Shown: positions 35,826 through 45,268, numbered from the stretch's first letter. The stretch: 64,000 bases of DNA from Micromonospora musae (GCF_003626635.1 NZ_RAZT01000012.1:186001-250000); one strand, 5' to 3'. Notes: generated by a model not told the origin, from the sequence alone. Numbers and translations are program-made.

Positions 35826-37739
35826 ATGCGAACCACGAGGAGCTGGTGGCGGTCGTCGGTGGTGGTCGCGTTGACCGTCGCCGTGGGCCTGCCGGCGGCC
35901 GCCGCGACGGCGAGCCCGTCCGGGGATCGTCTCCGACCGGTCGTCCGGGACGGAGTCACCCAACCGGTGTTCGGGTACGCCGACGCGATCCGCGAGCGGG
36001 TATTCGTCACCTCCGATGTGGACACCGACGGCGACGGCGCCCGTGACGTCGTGGCCATGGACATCATGCGGCCCAAGGCCAGCGAGCGTGGGCTGGACGT
36101 TCCGGTCATCATGGACGCCAGCCCGTACTACTCGACGGTGTGCCGGGGCAACGAGAGCGAGTGCAAGGACGACGTCGACGGCGACGGCCTCAACGACAAG
36201 TGGCCGCTCTTCTACGACAACTACTTCGTCCCGCGTGGTTACGCGGTGATCCTGCTCGACATGATCGGGACCAACCACTCGACGGGCTGCCCGGTCACCG
36301 GCGGACGGGGCGACAACATCAGCGCGCCGACGGCGATCGACTGGCTCAACGGTCGGCGGAAGGGCACCAACGCCGCCGGCGAGCGGGTCGTGGCCGACTG
36401 GCACAACGGCCGTACCGGCATGATCGGCAAGTCGTACGATGGCACCCTCGCCAACGCGGCCGCCGCGACCGGCGTCAAGGGGCTCTCCACGATCGTGCCG
36501 ATCTCGGCCATCTCCAGCTGGTACGACTACTCGCGCAGCAACGGCCTGGTCACCCGGGGCAACAACTACTCGGGCAGCCTCTCCAACACCGTCACGAACC
36601 CGGAGCGGCGGGCGTACTGCGCACCGGTCCGGGAGAAGCTCGGGGTGGAGGGCGACGACACCACCGGTGACTACAGCGACTTCTGGGCCGAGCGTGACTA
36701 CGTGCCGGACGCCAAGCGGGTGCGCGCCAGCGTCTTCGTGGTGCACGGCATCAACGACGACAACGTCCGCGCGGACCACTTCAGCAAGTGGTGGGACGCC
36801 CTCGCCAAGAACAACGTGCCCCGCAAGCTCTGGATGACCGGCACCGGCCACGTCGACCCGTTCGACTTCCGGCGGGGTGAGTGGGTGGACACCCTGCACC
36901 GCTGGTTCGACTTCTGGCTGCAGGGCGTCAAGAACGGCATCATGAACGAGCCGCGCGCCGACATCGAGCGGGCGCCGGACGTCTGGGAGACCCACCGCGA
37001 CTGGCCGATCCCCACGAGCCAGAAGACCTCGGTGTTCCTGCGCCCGGGCGCTGAGGGTGCCGCGGGTGCGCTCTCGGTCAGGCCGGAGCACGGCAAGGTT
37101 TCCCGTACCTTCCAGGACACGCCGTCGATGAGCCAGACCAACGCGATCCGGCACCCGTCGGACCCGGCGGCGAACACGGCGAACCGGCTGGTGTTCCTGT
37201 CGCAGCCGCTGCGGGCGCCGCTGCACATCTCCGGCACCCCGGTCGTACGGATCAAGGCGTCGGTGAACGGCGAGGACACCAGCTTCGCCGGCCTGCTCGT
37301 CGACTACGGCACCCGCCCCCGGTTCAGCACCGCCGGCGACGGCATCCGGACCCTGACCGAGGAGGACTGCTGGGGCGAGCAGGCCAACTGGGGCGGGTAC
37401 GCCGAGGAGGCCTGCTACCGGGAGACCGCCAAGAACGTGGCCACCGATCCGCAGGCGCTCGTCACCAAGGGCATCCTGGACGGCCTGAACCTGGACTCGC
37501 TGTCCAAGTCGACCCCGCTGCGGCCGGGGAAGAAGAACAGCGTCGACGTGCCGCTGCTGCCCGAGGACTACGTCTTCGACGCCGGGAACCAGATCGGTGT
37601 GGTGCTGCTCGGTTCGTACTCCGGCTACAGCAGCCGGGCGAAGCAGAACCAGGCCGAGATCACTGTCCACTTCGACAGCAGCCGGATCGAGCTGCCGGTC
37701 GTCGGCGGCCGGAGGGCCGCCGAGAAGGCCGGTCTGTGA
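35826..37739 (+). CDS. Secreted S15-family X-Pro dipeptidyl-peptidase
   Basis: The 637-residue protein has a signal peptide (VVVALTVAVGLPAAAATA) and an alpha/beta hydrolase core. The nucleophile is in GMIGKSYDGTLA, Asp in VVHGINDDNV and His in GTGHVDPF. The C-terminal 220 residues form the galactose-binding-like jelly roll of the S15 family. The ATG at 35826 has GGAAGGAG just upstream; the frame open from 35745 is not used. It cleaves dipeptides with penultimate proline and fits with the M14 and S8 enzymes nearby. Confidence 0.9.
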   Translation: MRTTRSWWRSSVVVALTVAVGLPAAAATASPSGDRLRPVVRDGVTQPVFGYADAIRERVFVTSDVDTDGDGARDVVAMDIMRPKASERGLDVPVIMDASPYYSTVCRGNESECKDDVDGDGLNDKWPLFYDNYFVPRGYAVILLDMIGTNHSTGCPVTGGRGDNISAPTAIDWLNGRRKGTNAAGERVVADWHNGRTGMIGKSYDGTLANAAAATGVKGLSTIVPISAISSWYDYSRSNGLVTRGNNYSGSLSNTVTNPERRAYCAPVREKLGVEGDDTTGDYSDFWAERDYVPDAKRVRASVFVVHGINDDNVRADHFSKWWDALAKNNVPRKLWMTGTGHVDPFDFRRGEWVDTLHRWFDFWLQGVKNGIMNEPRADIERAPDVWETHRDWPIPTSQKTSVFLRPGAEGAAGALSVRPEHGKVSRTFQDTPSMSQTNAIRHPSDPAANTANRLVFLSQPLRAPLHISGTPVVRIKASVNGEDTSFAGLLVDYGTRPRFSTAGDGIRTLTEEDCWGEQANWGGYAEEACYRETAKNVATDPQALVTKGILDGLNLDSLSKSTPLRPGKKNSVDVPLLPEDYVFDAGNQIGVVLLGSYSGYSSRAKQNQAEITVHFDSSRIELPVVGGRRAAEKAGL

Positions 37740-37763
37740 CCTCCGGAGACCGGATCGAGTGAC

Positions 37764-37799
37764 GAGAGGGCGGGGCGGCGTGTGTCGCCCCGCCCTCTC
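37764..37799. terminator. Bidirectional terminator hairpin
   Basis: A perfect 14-bp stem (37764-37777 with 37786-37799) and an 8-base loop, between convergent genes. Confidence 0.8.
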
Positions 37800-37831
37800 T
37801 CGGTCCGCGGGGGAGCGCCGGCCGGTCGGCG

Positions 37832-38542
37832 CTAGACCGCGCCCGTCAGGTACTCCCGGCGTCGCTGCGGTTCGAACTTCTCGATCGCGTAGCGCAGCAT
37901 GACTCGCGGCATGACCTGGTAACGACTCGCCAGGAACTCCTCCTCCGCCGCCCGGTCCCGGTTGCCGACCTCGCGCAGCATCCAGCCGACCGCCTTCCGC
38001 ACGAGGTCGTGCGGGTCGCGCAGGAGCTGCTCGCCGAGGCGGAAGGTCCACTGGAAGTCGCCGGCCTTGATGAAGGCGAAGGTGGCCATGACGGCGATGC
38101 GCCGGTCCCACACGAGGTTCGACCGGGCCAGCCGATCGAGGACGTCGCGGTCCTTGTCCATCAGCCAGGGGCCGACGATGTACGGCGCCGAGGAGTCCAC
38201 CAGGTCCCAGTTGTCGATGTGGCCGGTGTGGGCCAGGACGACGTCGAAGATCCGGGCCCGTTCGTCGTCGCTCCCGTTGCCGAACTTCCGTACCAGGATG
38301 AAGAGCGCCGTCAGCCGCTCCTCGTGCACGCCGCTGGTCAGCAGCCGTACCGTCTCCGCCAGTGGCAGGTCGCGCCAGTGCCGGGCGGCCACCCTGCGCT
38401 GGTCCGGCACGGAGACGCCGATGGCCCGGTCGCCCTCGCCGTACCCGCCCGGGACCATCTGCAGGAACCGGCTCAGCCTCGCCGCCCGCAGTGGGTCGGC
38501 GAGGTCGGCGAGTTCGTGACGGATGTCGGCGACCGTGGCCAT
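37832..38542 (-). CDS. AlkD-like HEAT-repeat DNA alkylation repair protein
   Basis: The 236-residue all-helical protein matches the AlkD family: VSVPDQRRVAARHWRDL, HEERLTALFILVRKF, NWDLVDSSAPYIVG with the conserved Trp-Asp pair, and RRIAVMATFAFIKAGDF. AlkD excises N3- and N7-alkylpurines without base flipping. A lone gene flanked by terminator-like hairpins suggests an independent transcript. Start ATG 38542. Confidence 0.92.
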   Translation of the reverse strand: MATVADIRHELADLADPLRAARLSRFLQMVPGGYGEGDRAIGVSVPDQRRVAARHWRDLPLAETVRLLTSGVHEERLTALFILVRKFGNGSDDERARIFDVVLAHTGHIDNWDLVDSSAPYIVGPWLMDKDRDVLDRLARSNLVWDRRIAVMATFAFIKAGDFQWTFRLGEQLLRDPHDLVRKAVGWMLREVGNRDRAAEEEFLASRYQVMPRVMLRYAIEKFEPQRRREYLTGAV

Positions 38543-38660
38543 GACTGTGCAACCTACCGCGACCGGCCCGCGAAACCAGGTGAAGCGGGGGCGGACGTTT
38601 GGCGGAGTCCGCCGCGGGCAGGTATTCGTGACCGACCATGCGATCGAGGGAGGTCAGGTC

Positions 38661-38891
38661 ATGTCGAAGGGCGACGTCGAGACGTACCAGGAGGACGGGC
38701 AGTGGAAGAACCGTCCCGAGGGCAACGAGCGCGCCAGCAGCACGCACGACACGAAGTCGGAGGCGGCGGCCGCCGGCCGGGACACGGCTGTCGAGCGCGG
38801 CACGGAGCACGTGATCAAGAAGCAGGACGGCACGATCGGGGAGAAGAACACGTACCCGCGTAGCCGGGATCCGCGCGACATCGAGGGCTGA
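38661..38891 (+). CDS. DUF2188 small protein
   Basis: The 76-residue hydrophilic protein has the DUF2188 pattern: WKNRPEGNERASSTHDTKSE, then VIKKQDGTIGEKNTYP. It starts at ATG 38661 with GAGGGAGG upstream. The function of the family is unknown; it is small, charged and cytosolic. Confidence 0.85.
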   Translation: MSKGDVETYQEDGQWKNRPEGNERASSTHDTKSEAAAAGRDTAVERGTEHVIKKQDGTIGEKNTYPRSRDPRDIEG

Positions 38892-38912
38892 GGGCCCGGC
38901 TCCGACGGATCG

Positions 38913-38940
38913 GGTGGCGTCCGGACCTCCGGACGCCACC
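38913..38940 (+). terminator. Intrinsic terminator after the DUF2188 gene
   Basis: A perfect 12-bp stem (38913-38924 with 38929-38940) and a 4-base loop. Confidence 0.8.
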
Positions 38941-38990
38941 GGCGGTCACGACAGGTCGGCGTGCCGTTGCCGGCCCTGCCGAATCCTTGA

Positions 38991-39024
38991 ACCTATTGAC
39001 TTTCGATAGGTAACGAGTGATAGT
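38991..39024 (+). promoter_or_regulatory. Promoter and inverted repeat of the DUF2975-XRE operon
   Basis: TTGACT (38996-39001), 17 bases and GATAGT (39019-39024), 6 bases before the ATG. The repeat ACCTAT/ATAGGT (38991-38996, 39006-39011) brackets the -35, an obvious place for the downstream XRE protein to bind. Confidence 0.65.
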
Positions 39025-39030
39025 CGATGC

Positions 39031-39510
39031 ATGGTCACAGAGCATCGGGCGGTAGCCGCTCTCAGAGTCTTCCTCGTGTTGCTGTTCGGGATCCTGGTCC
39101 TGTTCCAGACCTTGTCGCTGCCCGGACAGTTCGCCCACATGGCCAAGGAGTCCCCGCAGGACGCCTACCTCAGGTGGCCGTTGACCGCCATCACCGTCTT
39201 CTGGGTGCTCTGCGTCCAGGTGGTGATCGTGGCGACCTGGAAGCTGCTCAGCATGGTCAAGAACGACCGGATCTTCAGCCAGCCCGCCCTGGCCTGGGTC
39301 GACGCCATCGTGTGGGCCATCGCCGCCGCCTGGGTGGTGCTCCTGGGCGTGTTCCTCTGGGTCGGGATCAACGCGGACGACCCTGGCGCTCCGCTCGTGC
39401 TGCTCCTGCTGCTGATCGGCGTCGCGGTGATCGGGCTGCTGATGGTCGTGATGCGTGCCCTGCTGCGCCAGGCCACCACCCTGCGTACCGACATGGAAGC
39501 GGTGATCTGA
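39031..39510 (+). CDS. DUF2975 four-helix membrane protein
   Basis: The 159-residue protein has four hydrophobic segments and the DUF2975 centre (LLSMVKNDRIFSQPALAWVDAI). It is leaderless at ATG 39031. Its stop overlaps the next ATG by one base (TGATG). DUF2975 proteins are characteristically paired with small XRE regulators. Confidence 0.88.
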   Translation: MVTEHRAVAALRVFLVLLFGILVLFQTLSLPGQFAHMAKESPQDAYLRWPLTAITVFWVLCVQVVIVATWKLLSMVKNDRIFSQPALAWVDAIVWAIAAAWVVLLGVFLWVGINADDPGAPLVLLLLLIGVAVIGLLMVVMRALLRQATTLRTDMEAVI

Positions 39511-39716
39511 TGCCGATCGTCGTGCGCATCGACGTCCAGCTCGCCAAGCGCAAGATGAGCGTCGGTGAGTTCGCCGAACGTGTCGGGCTCACCCCCGCCA
39601 ACGTCGCGGTGCTGAAGAACGGTCGCGCCAAGGCCGTCCGGTTCAGCACCCTCGAAGCCATGTGCCGGGTGCTCGACTGCCAGCCCGGTGACCTCCTCGA
39701 ATGGGTCGACGAATGA
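39510..39716 (+). CDS. Small XRE/Cro-type (YozG-like) DNA-binding protein
   Basis: The 68-residue protein is a single helix-turn-helix domain: LAKRKMSVGEFAERVGLTPA, then NVAVLKNGRAKAVRFSTLE and CQPGDLLEW. It begins inside the DUF2975 stop codon, so the two are coupled. It likely binds the ACCTAT repeat at the operon promoter. Confidence 0.9.
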   Translation: MPIVVRIDVQLAKRKMSVGEFAERVGLTPANVAVLKNGRAKAVRFSTLEAMCRVLDCQPGDLLEWVDE

Positions 39717-39804
39717 GCACCTCGCCGCACCTGCCGGCGACGTCGACCGTCGACGCGCCCACCCACGAGACCGCCGCCGGCCTCGGCCGCCGGAAGGAGA
39801 CCCG

Positions 39805-39978
39805 ATGAGGTACGTCATCCTCGCCCCCGTCGCCCTCCTCGCCGTCGTGATCGGCGTCGCCGCCGTCGTGTACGGCGAGGCCGACGACTCCCCGGGCCTC
39901 CAGCTCCTGGGCGCCCTGCTCGTGATCGCCACGATCGGGCTCGGAGTGCGGACGATCCGCCGCGACGGGCGGCAGTGA
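39805..39978 (+). CDS. Small two-helix membrane protein
   Basis: The 57-residue product is two hydrophobic helices (LAPVALLAVVIGVAAVVYG and LQLLGALLVIATIGLGV) with a basic C-terminus. ATG 39805 has GGAAGGAG upstream. It is probably the last gene of the DUF2975 operon. A 31-codon ORF (39713-39808) bridges the gap with ATGA overlaps at both ends, but has no recognisable features. Confidence 0.6.
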   Translation: MRYVILAPVALLAVVIGVAAVVYGEADDSPGLQLLGALLVIATIGLGVRTIRRDGRQ

Positions 39979-39981
39979 CGC

Positions 39982-40005
39982 CGCGCCGTGCCCCGGCACG
40001 GCGCG
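39982..40005. terminator. Terminator hairpin between convergent genes
   Basis: An 11-bp stem (39982-39992 with 39995-40005), right after the small membrane protein gene and before the end of the PucR gene. Confidence 0.75.
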
Positions 40006-40010
40006 CTCCG

Positions 40011-41237
40011 TCAGTCCTCCGGGTGGTACGCGCCGGTGAGCCGGCCCAGCTTGAGCGCCAGGTGTAGGCAGAGCCGCTCGTTGCCGTTCTTCAGGTCGGT
40101 CTCGGCCAGCTCCTCGATCCGTTGCAGCCGGTAGTAGAGCGTGGTCCGGTGCAGCCGGAGCTGTTCGGCGGTGGCGTGGGCGTTGCCGGCCAGGTCGAGG
40201 TAGCGCTCCAGGGTCCGCAACAGCACCGGATTGGGCTGCTCGCGCAGCAACCGTTCCAGACCCGGGTGCACGTCGGCCATGTCGAGGTGCCGCCCCTCCA
40301 GCCGGGACAGCACCCGGTAGATCCCCAGACCCGACCAGGAGACCACGCCGCCGAGGGCCGGTAGCCGTACGCCGACCCGGGCGGCCTGCAACGCCTCCCC
40401 GTACGACCCGAAGGCCTCGGCCAGGCCGGGCCGCGTCTGCCCGATCCCGACCACCGCACGCTCGATCGAGCCGAGGCCCCGGGTCGTATGCCGCAGGTTG
40501 TCGTCGAGTAGCTTCGCGGCGACCTCGGGGGAGGGGCGTCCCGCGCCCCGACCACCGGCGATCAGCAGCACCCCGTGGTCGTCGCGGACCAGGTGCAGCG
40601 CCTCCCGGGTGCCGACCCACCGCCGGGTGGTGACCAGGGCCTGCTCCAGGGCGAGCCGGGCGAGCTCGTCGAGCGGATCCCCGTCGCAGGCGACGAGCTG
40701 CGCCACGAGGGCGGTCGCCGACCCGTCGGCGATCATGCCGGCCTCACGCAGGGCGCGTACCGACCGGACCCGGGTCGCCTCGTTGTCGGAGAGCAGCGTT
40801 CGGGCGGCCTCGGTCTCCCGCTGCGAGGCGAGCTCGCCGAGGAGGTTCTCCCGGTAGAGCGCCAGCGACAGCTCGCTCATCAGACCGGTGGCGGCGATGT
40901 CCGTGTCGGCCATGGTGCCCTCCGGGTCGATGAACCAGACGAACCCGAGCAGCAGATCCTGGTGACGGATCGGTACGCAGACCCGCGGCAGCAGGTCCAG
41001 CTCCCCGGAGGCCGGTGTGCGTACCGGTTCCCGGGCGTCCATGATGCCGACGTTACGGAACCAGGCCATCACCTCCGGGGTGGTCTGCCGGCGCAGGATC
41101 GAGGCGCGCCGTACGTCATCCATCGGTCCGTTGTGCTCGCTGTAGACCACCACCCGTTGGCGCCGGTCCTCGATCAGCGCGGGTCGTCCTGCATACGCGG
41201 CAAGCGCGTCGACGAGGCGTTGCAACTCATCCTGCAT
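40011..41237 (-). CDS. PucR-family transcriptional regulator
   Basis: The 408-residue protein has an N-terminal GAF-like sensor (VCVPIRHQDLLLGFVWFIDP). A GGDEF-like central domain and the C-terminal PucR helix-turn-helix (YLDLAGNAHATAEQLRLHRT, then LYYRLQRIEEL) follow. The ATG at 41237 has GGAGGA upstream. It is divergent from the nicotinate phosphoribosyltransferase gene. PucR members respond to purines, amino acids or other small molecules. Control of the neighbour is possible but no operator was recognised in 41238-41496. Confidence 0.88.
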   Translation of the reverse strand: MQDELQRLVDALAAYAGRPALIEDRRQRVVVYSEHNGPMDDVRRASILRRQTTPEVMAWFRNVGIMDAREPVRTPASGELDLLPRVCVPIRHQDLLLGFVWFIDPEGTMADTDIAATGLMSELSLALYRENLLGELASQRETEAARTLLSDNEATRVRSVRALREAGMIADGSATALVAQLVACDGDPLDELARLALEQALVTTRRWVGTREALHLVRDDHGVLLIAGGRGAGRPSPEVAAKLLDDNLRHTTRGLGSIERAVVGIGQTRPGLAEAFGSYGEALQAARVGVRLPALGGVVSWSGLGIYRVLSRLEGRHLDMADVHPGLERLLREQPNPVLLRTLERYLDLAGNAHATAEQLRLHRTTLYYRLQRIEELAETDLKNGNERLCLHLALKLGRLTGAYHPED

Positions 41238-41496
41238 GACATTCCTCCGGTCACCTCCTCGTTGGACCTCACACGGTGGACTGGTACCCACCGGTGCGGC
41301 CTACCGAGCCTCCAGGCCCGGCCGCGCCAAGGCCGCACAGAACGATCATGCTTGTCGACATCGACCGGGACAACCGCCTACCGGCCCGTAGCCGACCTCG
41401 ACGCCCGCTGGTCGGGACGCGCCGCCCGGGATCTCCCGTTTCCCACACATCCCGACTCCGCGTCCACCACAGTGGTGCCGTGGTTGAGGAGGCGAC

Positions 41497-42837
41497 ATGA
41501 GTGGGTTGCGGACCGACCTGTACGAGCTGCGGATGGCCGCCAGCTACCTGCGGCACGGAATGACCGGGCCGGCGACGTTCAGCCTCTTCTCCCGCCGGCT
41601 TCCGTCCCGGCGGGGCTTCCTCGTGGCCGCCGGACTGGCCGAGGCGCTGACCTTCCTGGAGGACTTCTCGCTCGACGCCGCCGACCTCGACTACCTGCGC
41701 CGGGTCGGCGGCTTCGACCGGTCGACGCTGGCCGCGCTGTCGACGCTGCGCTTCACCGGCGACGTCTGGGCCGTTCCGGAGGGCCGCGTGGTCTTCGCCG
41801 ACGAACCGCTGCTGGAGGTCACCGCGCCGATCGCCGAGGCGCAGCTGGTGGAGACCGGGGTACTCAACCTGATCACCTTCCAGACCACGATCGCCAGCAA
41901 GGCCGCCCGCTGCCGCATCGCCGCGGGCGACGCTCAACTGATCGACTTCGCGTTCCGGCGTACGCACGGGTTCGAGGCCGGGGCGGGGGTCGCCCGGGCG
42001 TCGGCCATCGCCGGCTTCGCGGCGACCAGCGACGTCGAGGCGGCCGTCCGCTACGGCCTCACCCCGTCCGGCACCATGGCGCACTCCTACGTGGAGGCGT
42101 TCCCGGACGAACGGTCCGCGTTCCGGGCCTTCGCCACCGACTTCCCGGTCGACCCGATCTTCCTCGTGGACACGTACGACACACCGGACGGGGTGCGGGC
42201 CGCCGTCGACGTGGTGGAGGAGCTGGGGCTGACCGGCCCGTTCGGGGTCCGGCTCGACTCCGGTGATCTCGCGGCGCTGGCTCGGCAGACCCGGGCGATC
42301 CTCGACGAGGCGGGGCTGAGCCGAGCCCGGATCGTGGCGAGCGGCAGCCTCGACGAGGACGTCATCGCCGGCCTCGTCGCGGCGGGCGCGCCCATCGACG
42401 GGTACGGCGTGGGGACGAAGATGGGCGTCTCCTACGACGCGCCGTCGCTGGACAGCGCGTACAAGCTGGTCTCCATCGGTGACCGGCCGGTGTTGAAACT
42501 CTCCCCCGGCAAGGCCACGCTCCCCGGCCCGAAGCAGGTGTTCCGGGATGCGACAGGTGTCGCGTGCGACGTGATCGGGCTCCGCGACGAGCCGGTACCC
42601 GCCGACCGGGAGCCGCTGCTGGTGCCGGTGATGCGCGACGGACGCCGCCTCGACACGGGTGCCCCCGCCGACCTGGTGCGCGCCGCGCGGCGGCGATTCG
42701 AGGCGGAACTCACCTGGCTGCCCGGGTCGGCGCGACGGCTGGCTCAGCCGCAGCCGCTGACCGTTCTGGTCAGCCCGGCGCTGGCCGCGCTGCGGGACCG
42801 GGTGGCGGCGGAGGCGCGCCAAGATGGCGGCCGCTGA
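41497..42837 (+). CDS. pncB: Nicotinate phosphoribosyltransferase
   Basis: The 446-residue protein has the N-terminal TDLYELRMAASYLRHGM. The phosphorylated-His segment is GTMAHSYVEAFPDE. PRPP/phosphate-binding segments are GVRLDSGDLAALA, VASGSLDED and GYGVGTKMGV. It makes nicotinate mononucleotide for NAD salvage. ATG 41497 follows GAGGAGG. It contains the GGFDRSTLAALSTLRFTGDV block typical of the compact actinobacterial subfamily. Confidence 0.9.
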   Translation: MSGLRTDLYELRMAASYLRHGMTGPATFSLFSRRLPSRRGFLVAAGLAEALTFLEDFSLDAADLDYLRRVGGFDRSTLAALSTLRFTGDVWAVPEGRVVFADEPLLEVTAPIAEAQLVETGVLNLITFQTTIASKAARCRIAAGDAQLIDFAFRRTHGFEAGAGVARASAIAGFAATSDVEAAVRYGLTPSGTMAHSYVEAFPDERSAFRAFATDFPVDPIFLVDTYDTPDGVRAAVDVVEELGLTGPFGVRLDSGDLAALARQTRAILDEAGLSRARIVASGSLDEDVIAGLVAAGAPIDGYGVGTKMGVSYDAPSLDSAYKLVSIGDRPVLKLSPGKATLPGPKQVFRDATGVACDVIGLRDEPVPADREPLLVPVMRDGRRLDTGAPADLVRAARRRFEAELTWLPGSARRLAQPQPLTVLVSPALAALRDRVAAEARQDGGR

Positions 42838-42994
42838 TCGCAGCCCCGCTCGCCGCTCGGCTCAGCCAACCGTCCGCTCGTCGCGCTGACCGTACCGATG
42901 ACCGTCGATGCGCTATCGGATGATCACGGTACGTGATTTCATCGGCCCCGCCGGCCGGCGACCCCTTCATGAAACTCGAGACGAGGAGCTGGGT

Positions 42995-44227
42995 GTGACA
43001 TCGAAACGTCTACGAGTACGCCTCACCACCGCCGCGACGCTCACCGCGGTGATCGGCCTCCTGCCGGCGAGCGCCACCGCGCAGTCGCACGCCCGCGCCG
43101 ACTGGATCGGCAGCTGGACGGTGGCGGTGGCCGAGCCGAGGACCACCGGCACGTCGGCCACCGGGTTCACCGACACCACGCTGCGGCAGGTCGCGCACCT
43201 GTCGATCGGCGGCGACAGCATCCGGGTACGCCTCAGCAACGTCTACGGAACCACACCCCTGACCGTCGGCGCGGTCACCGTGGCCCCGCGCTCCGGCGGA
43301 TCGGGAACGCCGCAGGTGACCGAGCGGGCCCTGCGCCCCGTCACGTTCGCGGGCGTTCGGTCGGTCACGATCCCCGCCGGATCCGAGTGGTGGTCCGATC
43401 CGCTGCGCCTGAAGGTCGCCGCGAACTCCGACCTGGTGGTCAGCACGTACCTGCCCGGCCCCACCGGCCCGACCACCTGGCACCCCGCCGGCTACGCCAC
43501 CTCCTTCCGCGCCACCGGCGACGCCACCACGGACGCCGGCGGCGCCTTCACTCCGCTGGACACCGCGCGGTACTTCCTCTCCGGCGTCGACGTCGTCTCC
43601 CGGGCGGCCGGATCGGTGGTCTTCTTCGGCGACTCCATCACCGACGGGGTCGTCTCGACCGTCGACGCGAACCTGCGCTACCCGGATCAGGTGGCCGACC
43701 GGCTGACGCGGCTGCCCGAGGCCCGGCGCTGCGGCGTCCTCAACGCCGGCATCAGCGGTAACCGGCTGCTGGCCAACGCCGGCTCGGCGGGCGACTCCGC
43801 TCTCGCGCGGTTCGACCGTGACGTGCTCGGACAGGCCGGCGTCCGCTCGGTCGTGCTGCTGGAGGGCATCAACGACATCGGCAACAGCCGCGGCGCCCTC
43901 GAACCGGAGCAGCTCATCGGGGTGTACCGGCAGTTCATCGCCCGGGCACACCAGGCCGGCATCCGCGCCGTGGGCGCCACGATCCTGCCGTACGAGGGCG
44001 CCGGCTACTACAGCGCCGCCGGTGAGGCCGACCGGCAGGCCGTCAACCAGTGGATCCGCACCTCCGGCGAGTTCGACGCGGTGGTCGACCTCGACGCCGC
44101 CACCCGCGACCCGGCGAACCCCGGCCGGATCAACCCCGCGTACGACTCGGGCGACCACCTGCACCCCGGCGACGCCGGTTTCACCGCCATGGCGCGGGCC
44201 GTGGACCTCAGAGCCGTCTGCCGATAA
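42995..44227 (+). CDS. Secreted SGNH/GDSL hydrolase
   Basis: The 410-residue protein has a signal peptide ending at ATAQSHA, then a beta N-domain. The SGNH blocks are VVFFGDSITDGV (Ser), LNAGISGNRLL (Gly), LLEGINDIGN (Asn) and GDHLHPGDAGF (Asp/His). It starts at GTG 42995 with GAGGAG six bases upstream, not at the earlier in-frame codons. It is 13 bases before the Ag85-like esterase gene, so the two secreted esterases form an operon. The substrate could be acetylated glycans or lipids. Confidence 0.9.
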   Translation: MTSKRLRVRLTTAATLTAVIGLLPASATAQSHARADWIGSWTVAVAEPRTTGTSATGFTDTTLRQVAHLSIGGDSIRVRLSNVYGTTPLTVGAVTVAPRSGGSGTPQVTERALRPVTFAGVRSVTIPAGSEWWSDPLRLKVAANSDLVVSTYLPGPTGPTTWHPAGYATSFRATGDATTDAGGAFTPLDTARYFLSGVDVVSRAAGSVVFFGDSITDGVVSTVDANLRYPDQVADRLTRLPEARRCGVLNAGISGNRLLANAGSAGDSALARFDRDVLGQAGVRSVVLLEGINDIGNSRGALEPEQLIGVYRQFIARAHQAGIRAVGATILPYEGAGYYSAAGEADRQAVNQWIRTSGEFDAVVDLDAATRDPANPGRINPAYDSGDHLHPGDAGFTAMARAVDLRAVCR

Positions 44228-44240
44228 CGGGGGAGAGGAC

Positions 44241-45260
44241 ATGAACAGATCATCGGTGCTCCGCGCCGCCCTCGCGGCCGGGCTCCTGCTGGCCGGACTC
44301 TCCGCACCGACGCCGGCCCTCGCCGCGACAACCGCCACCGCCGCGCCCGTCCGGGCCGCCGATGGGGCGTACGTGGTGCGGGAGACGACGGTCGGGCCAC
44401 GTCTGGTCGACCTGACCATCCAGTCACCGGCGCTCGGCACGACGGCGAACGTACGGCTGCTCACCCCCGACGGCTGGGAGCAGCGCAGGCGCGGGGACAG
44501 GTGGCCGGTGCTCTACCTGCTGCACGGCTGCTGCGACTCCTACCTGAGCTGGACCCGCTCGACCGACGTCGCGAGCATCCCCGAGCTGCGGGACGTCCTC
44601 GTCGTCATGCCGGAGGCCGGTGCCGCCGGCTGGTACAGCGACTGGTGGAACGCAGGTCGGGGCGGCACCCCGGCCTGGGAGACCTTCCACCTGCGCGAGG
44701 TACGTCAGCTCACCGAACGGGGATACGGCGCCGGCCCGAAGCGCGCCGTGGCCGGGCTGTCGATGGGCGGCTTCGGCGCCCTGTCGTACGCGGCCCGCAA
44801 CCCGGGGATGTTCCGGGCCGCCGCGTCGTTCAGCGGCGTCCTGCACCCGCTGCGGGACGCCTCGTTCTGGCTGCCGTTCTTCGGGCGCACCGGGCTCGAC
44901 CCGTACGACCTCTGGGGCGACCCGGTGGCGCAGCGGCGGATCTGGGCGGCACACGACCCGTACCACCTCGCGAAGCGGCTGCGCCACACGGCGCTCTTCG
45001 TGGCCAGCGGTGACGGCACCGCGGGCGGACCGTTCGATCAGCCCGGCGCGACGGACAGCCTGGAGGCGCTCATCCACCAGGAGAACCTCGACGTCGTCGA
45101 CCGGCTGCGCGACGTGGGTGTCTCCGTCGAGACCGACTTCTACGGCCCCGGCACGCACAGCTGGCCGTACTGGCAGCGCGAACTGCACCGGGCGCTGCCG
45201 ATGCTGCTGGACGCCCTGGGGACCGGACGCGGCGCGGCGGTCCACTCCGCCGAGCGGTAG
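44241..45260 (+). CDS. Secreted Ag85/esterase D-like alpha/beta hydrolase
   Basis: The 339-residue protein has a signal peptide (AGLLLAGLSAPTPALA). VLYLLHGCCDSYLSW contains an oxyanion-loop Cys pair, GLSMGGFGAL carries the nucleophilic Ser, and GTHSWPYWQREL carries the catalytic His. The family includes antigen 85-like acyltransferases and feruloyl/acetyl esterases. ATG 44241 follows GGGAGAGG. It is co-transcribed with the SGNH hydrolase, with which it may de-esterify the same material. Confidence 0.88.
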   Translation: MNRSSVLRAALAAGLLLAGLSAPTPALAATTATAAPVRAADGAYVVRETTVGPRLVDLTIQSPALGTTANVRLLTPDGWEQRRRGDRWPVLYLLHGCCDSYLSWTRSTDVASIPELRDVLVVMPEAGAAGWYSDWWNAGRGGTPAWETFHLREVRQLTERGYGAGPKRAVAGLSMGGFGALSYAARNPGMFRAAASFSGVLHPLRDASFWLPFFGRTGLDPYDLWGDPVAQRRIWAAHDPYHLAKRLRHTALFVASGDGTAGGPFDQPGATDSLEALIHQENLDVVDRLRDVGVSVETDFYGPGTHSWPYWQRELHRALPMLLDALGTGRGAAVHSAER

Positions 45261-45268
45261 GCCGGTGG

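Noticed and set aside
35586..38939. 1117-codon minus-strand frame across the S15 and AlkD genes
   Set aside because: The AlkD gene lies in another frame of the same strand and the S15 gene on the other strand; both have clear domains.
39713..39808. 31-codon ORF between the XRE and small membrane protein genes
   Set aside because: It has neat ATGA overlaps at both ends but no ribosome site, no features and generic composition; mentioned only with the neighbouring gene.
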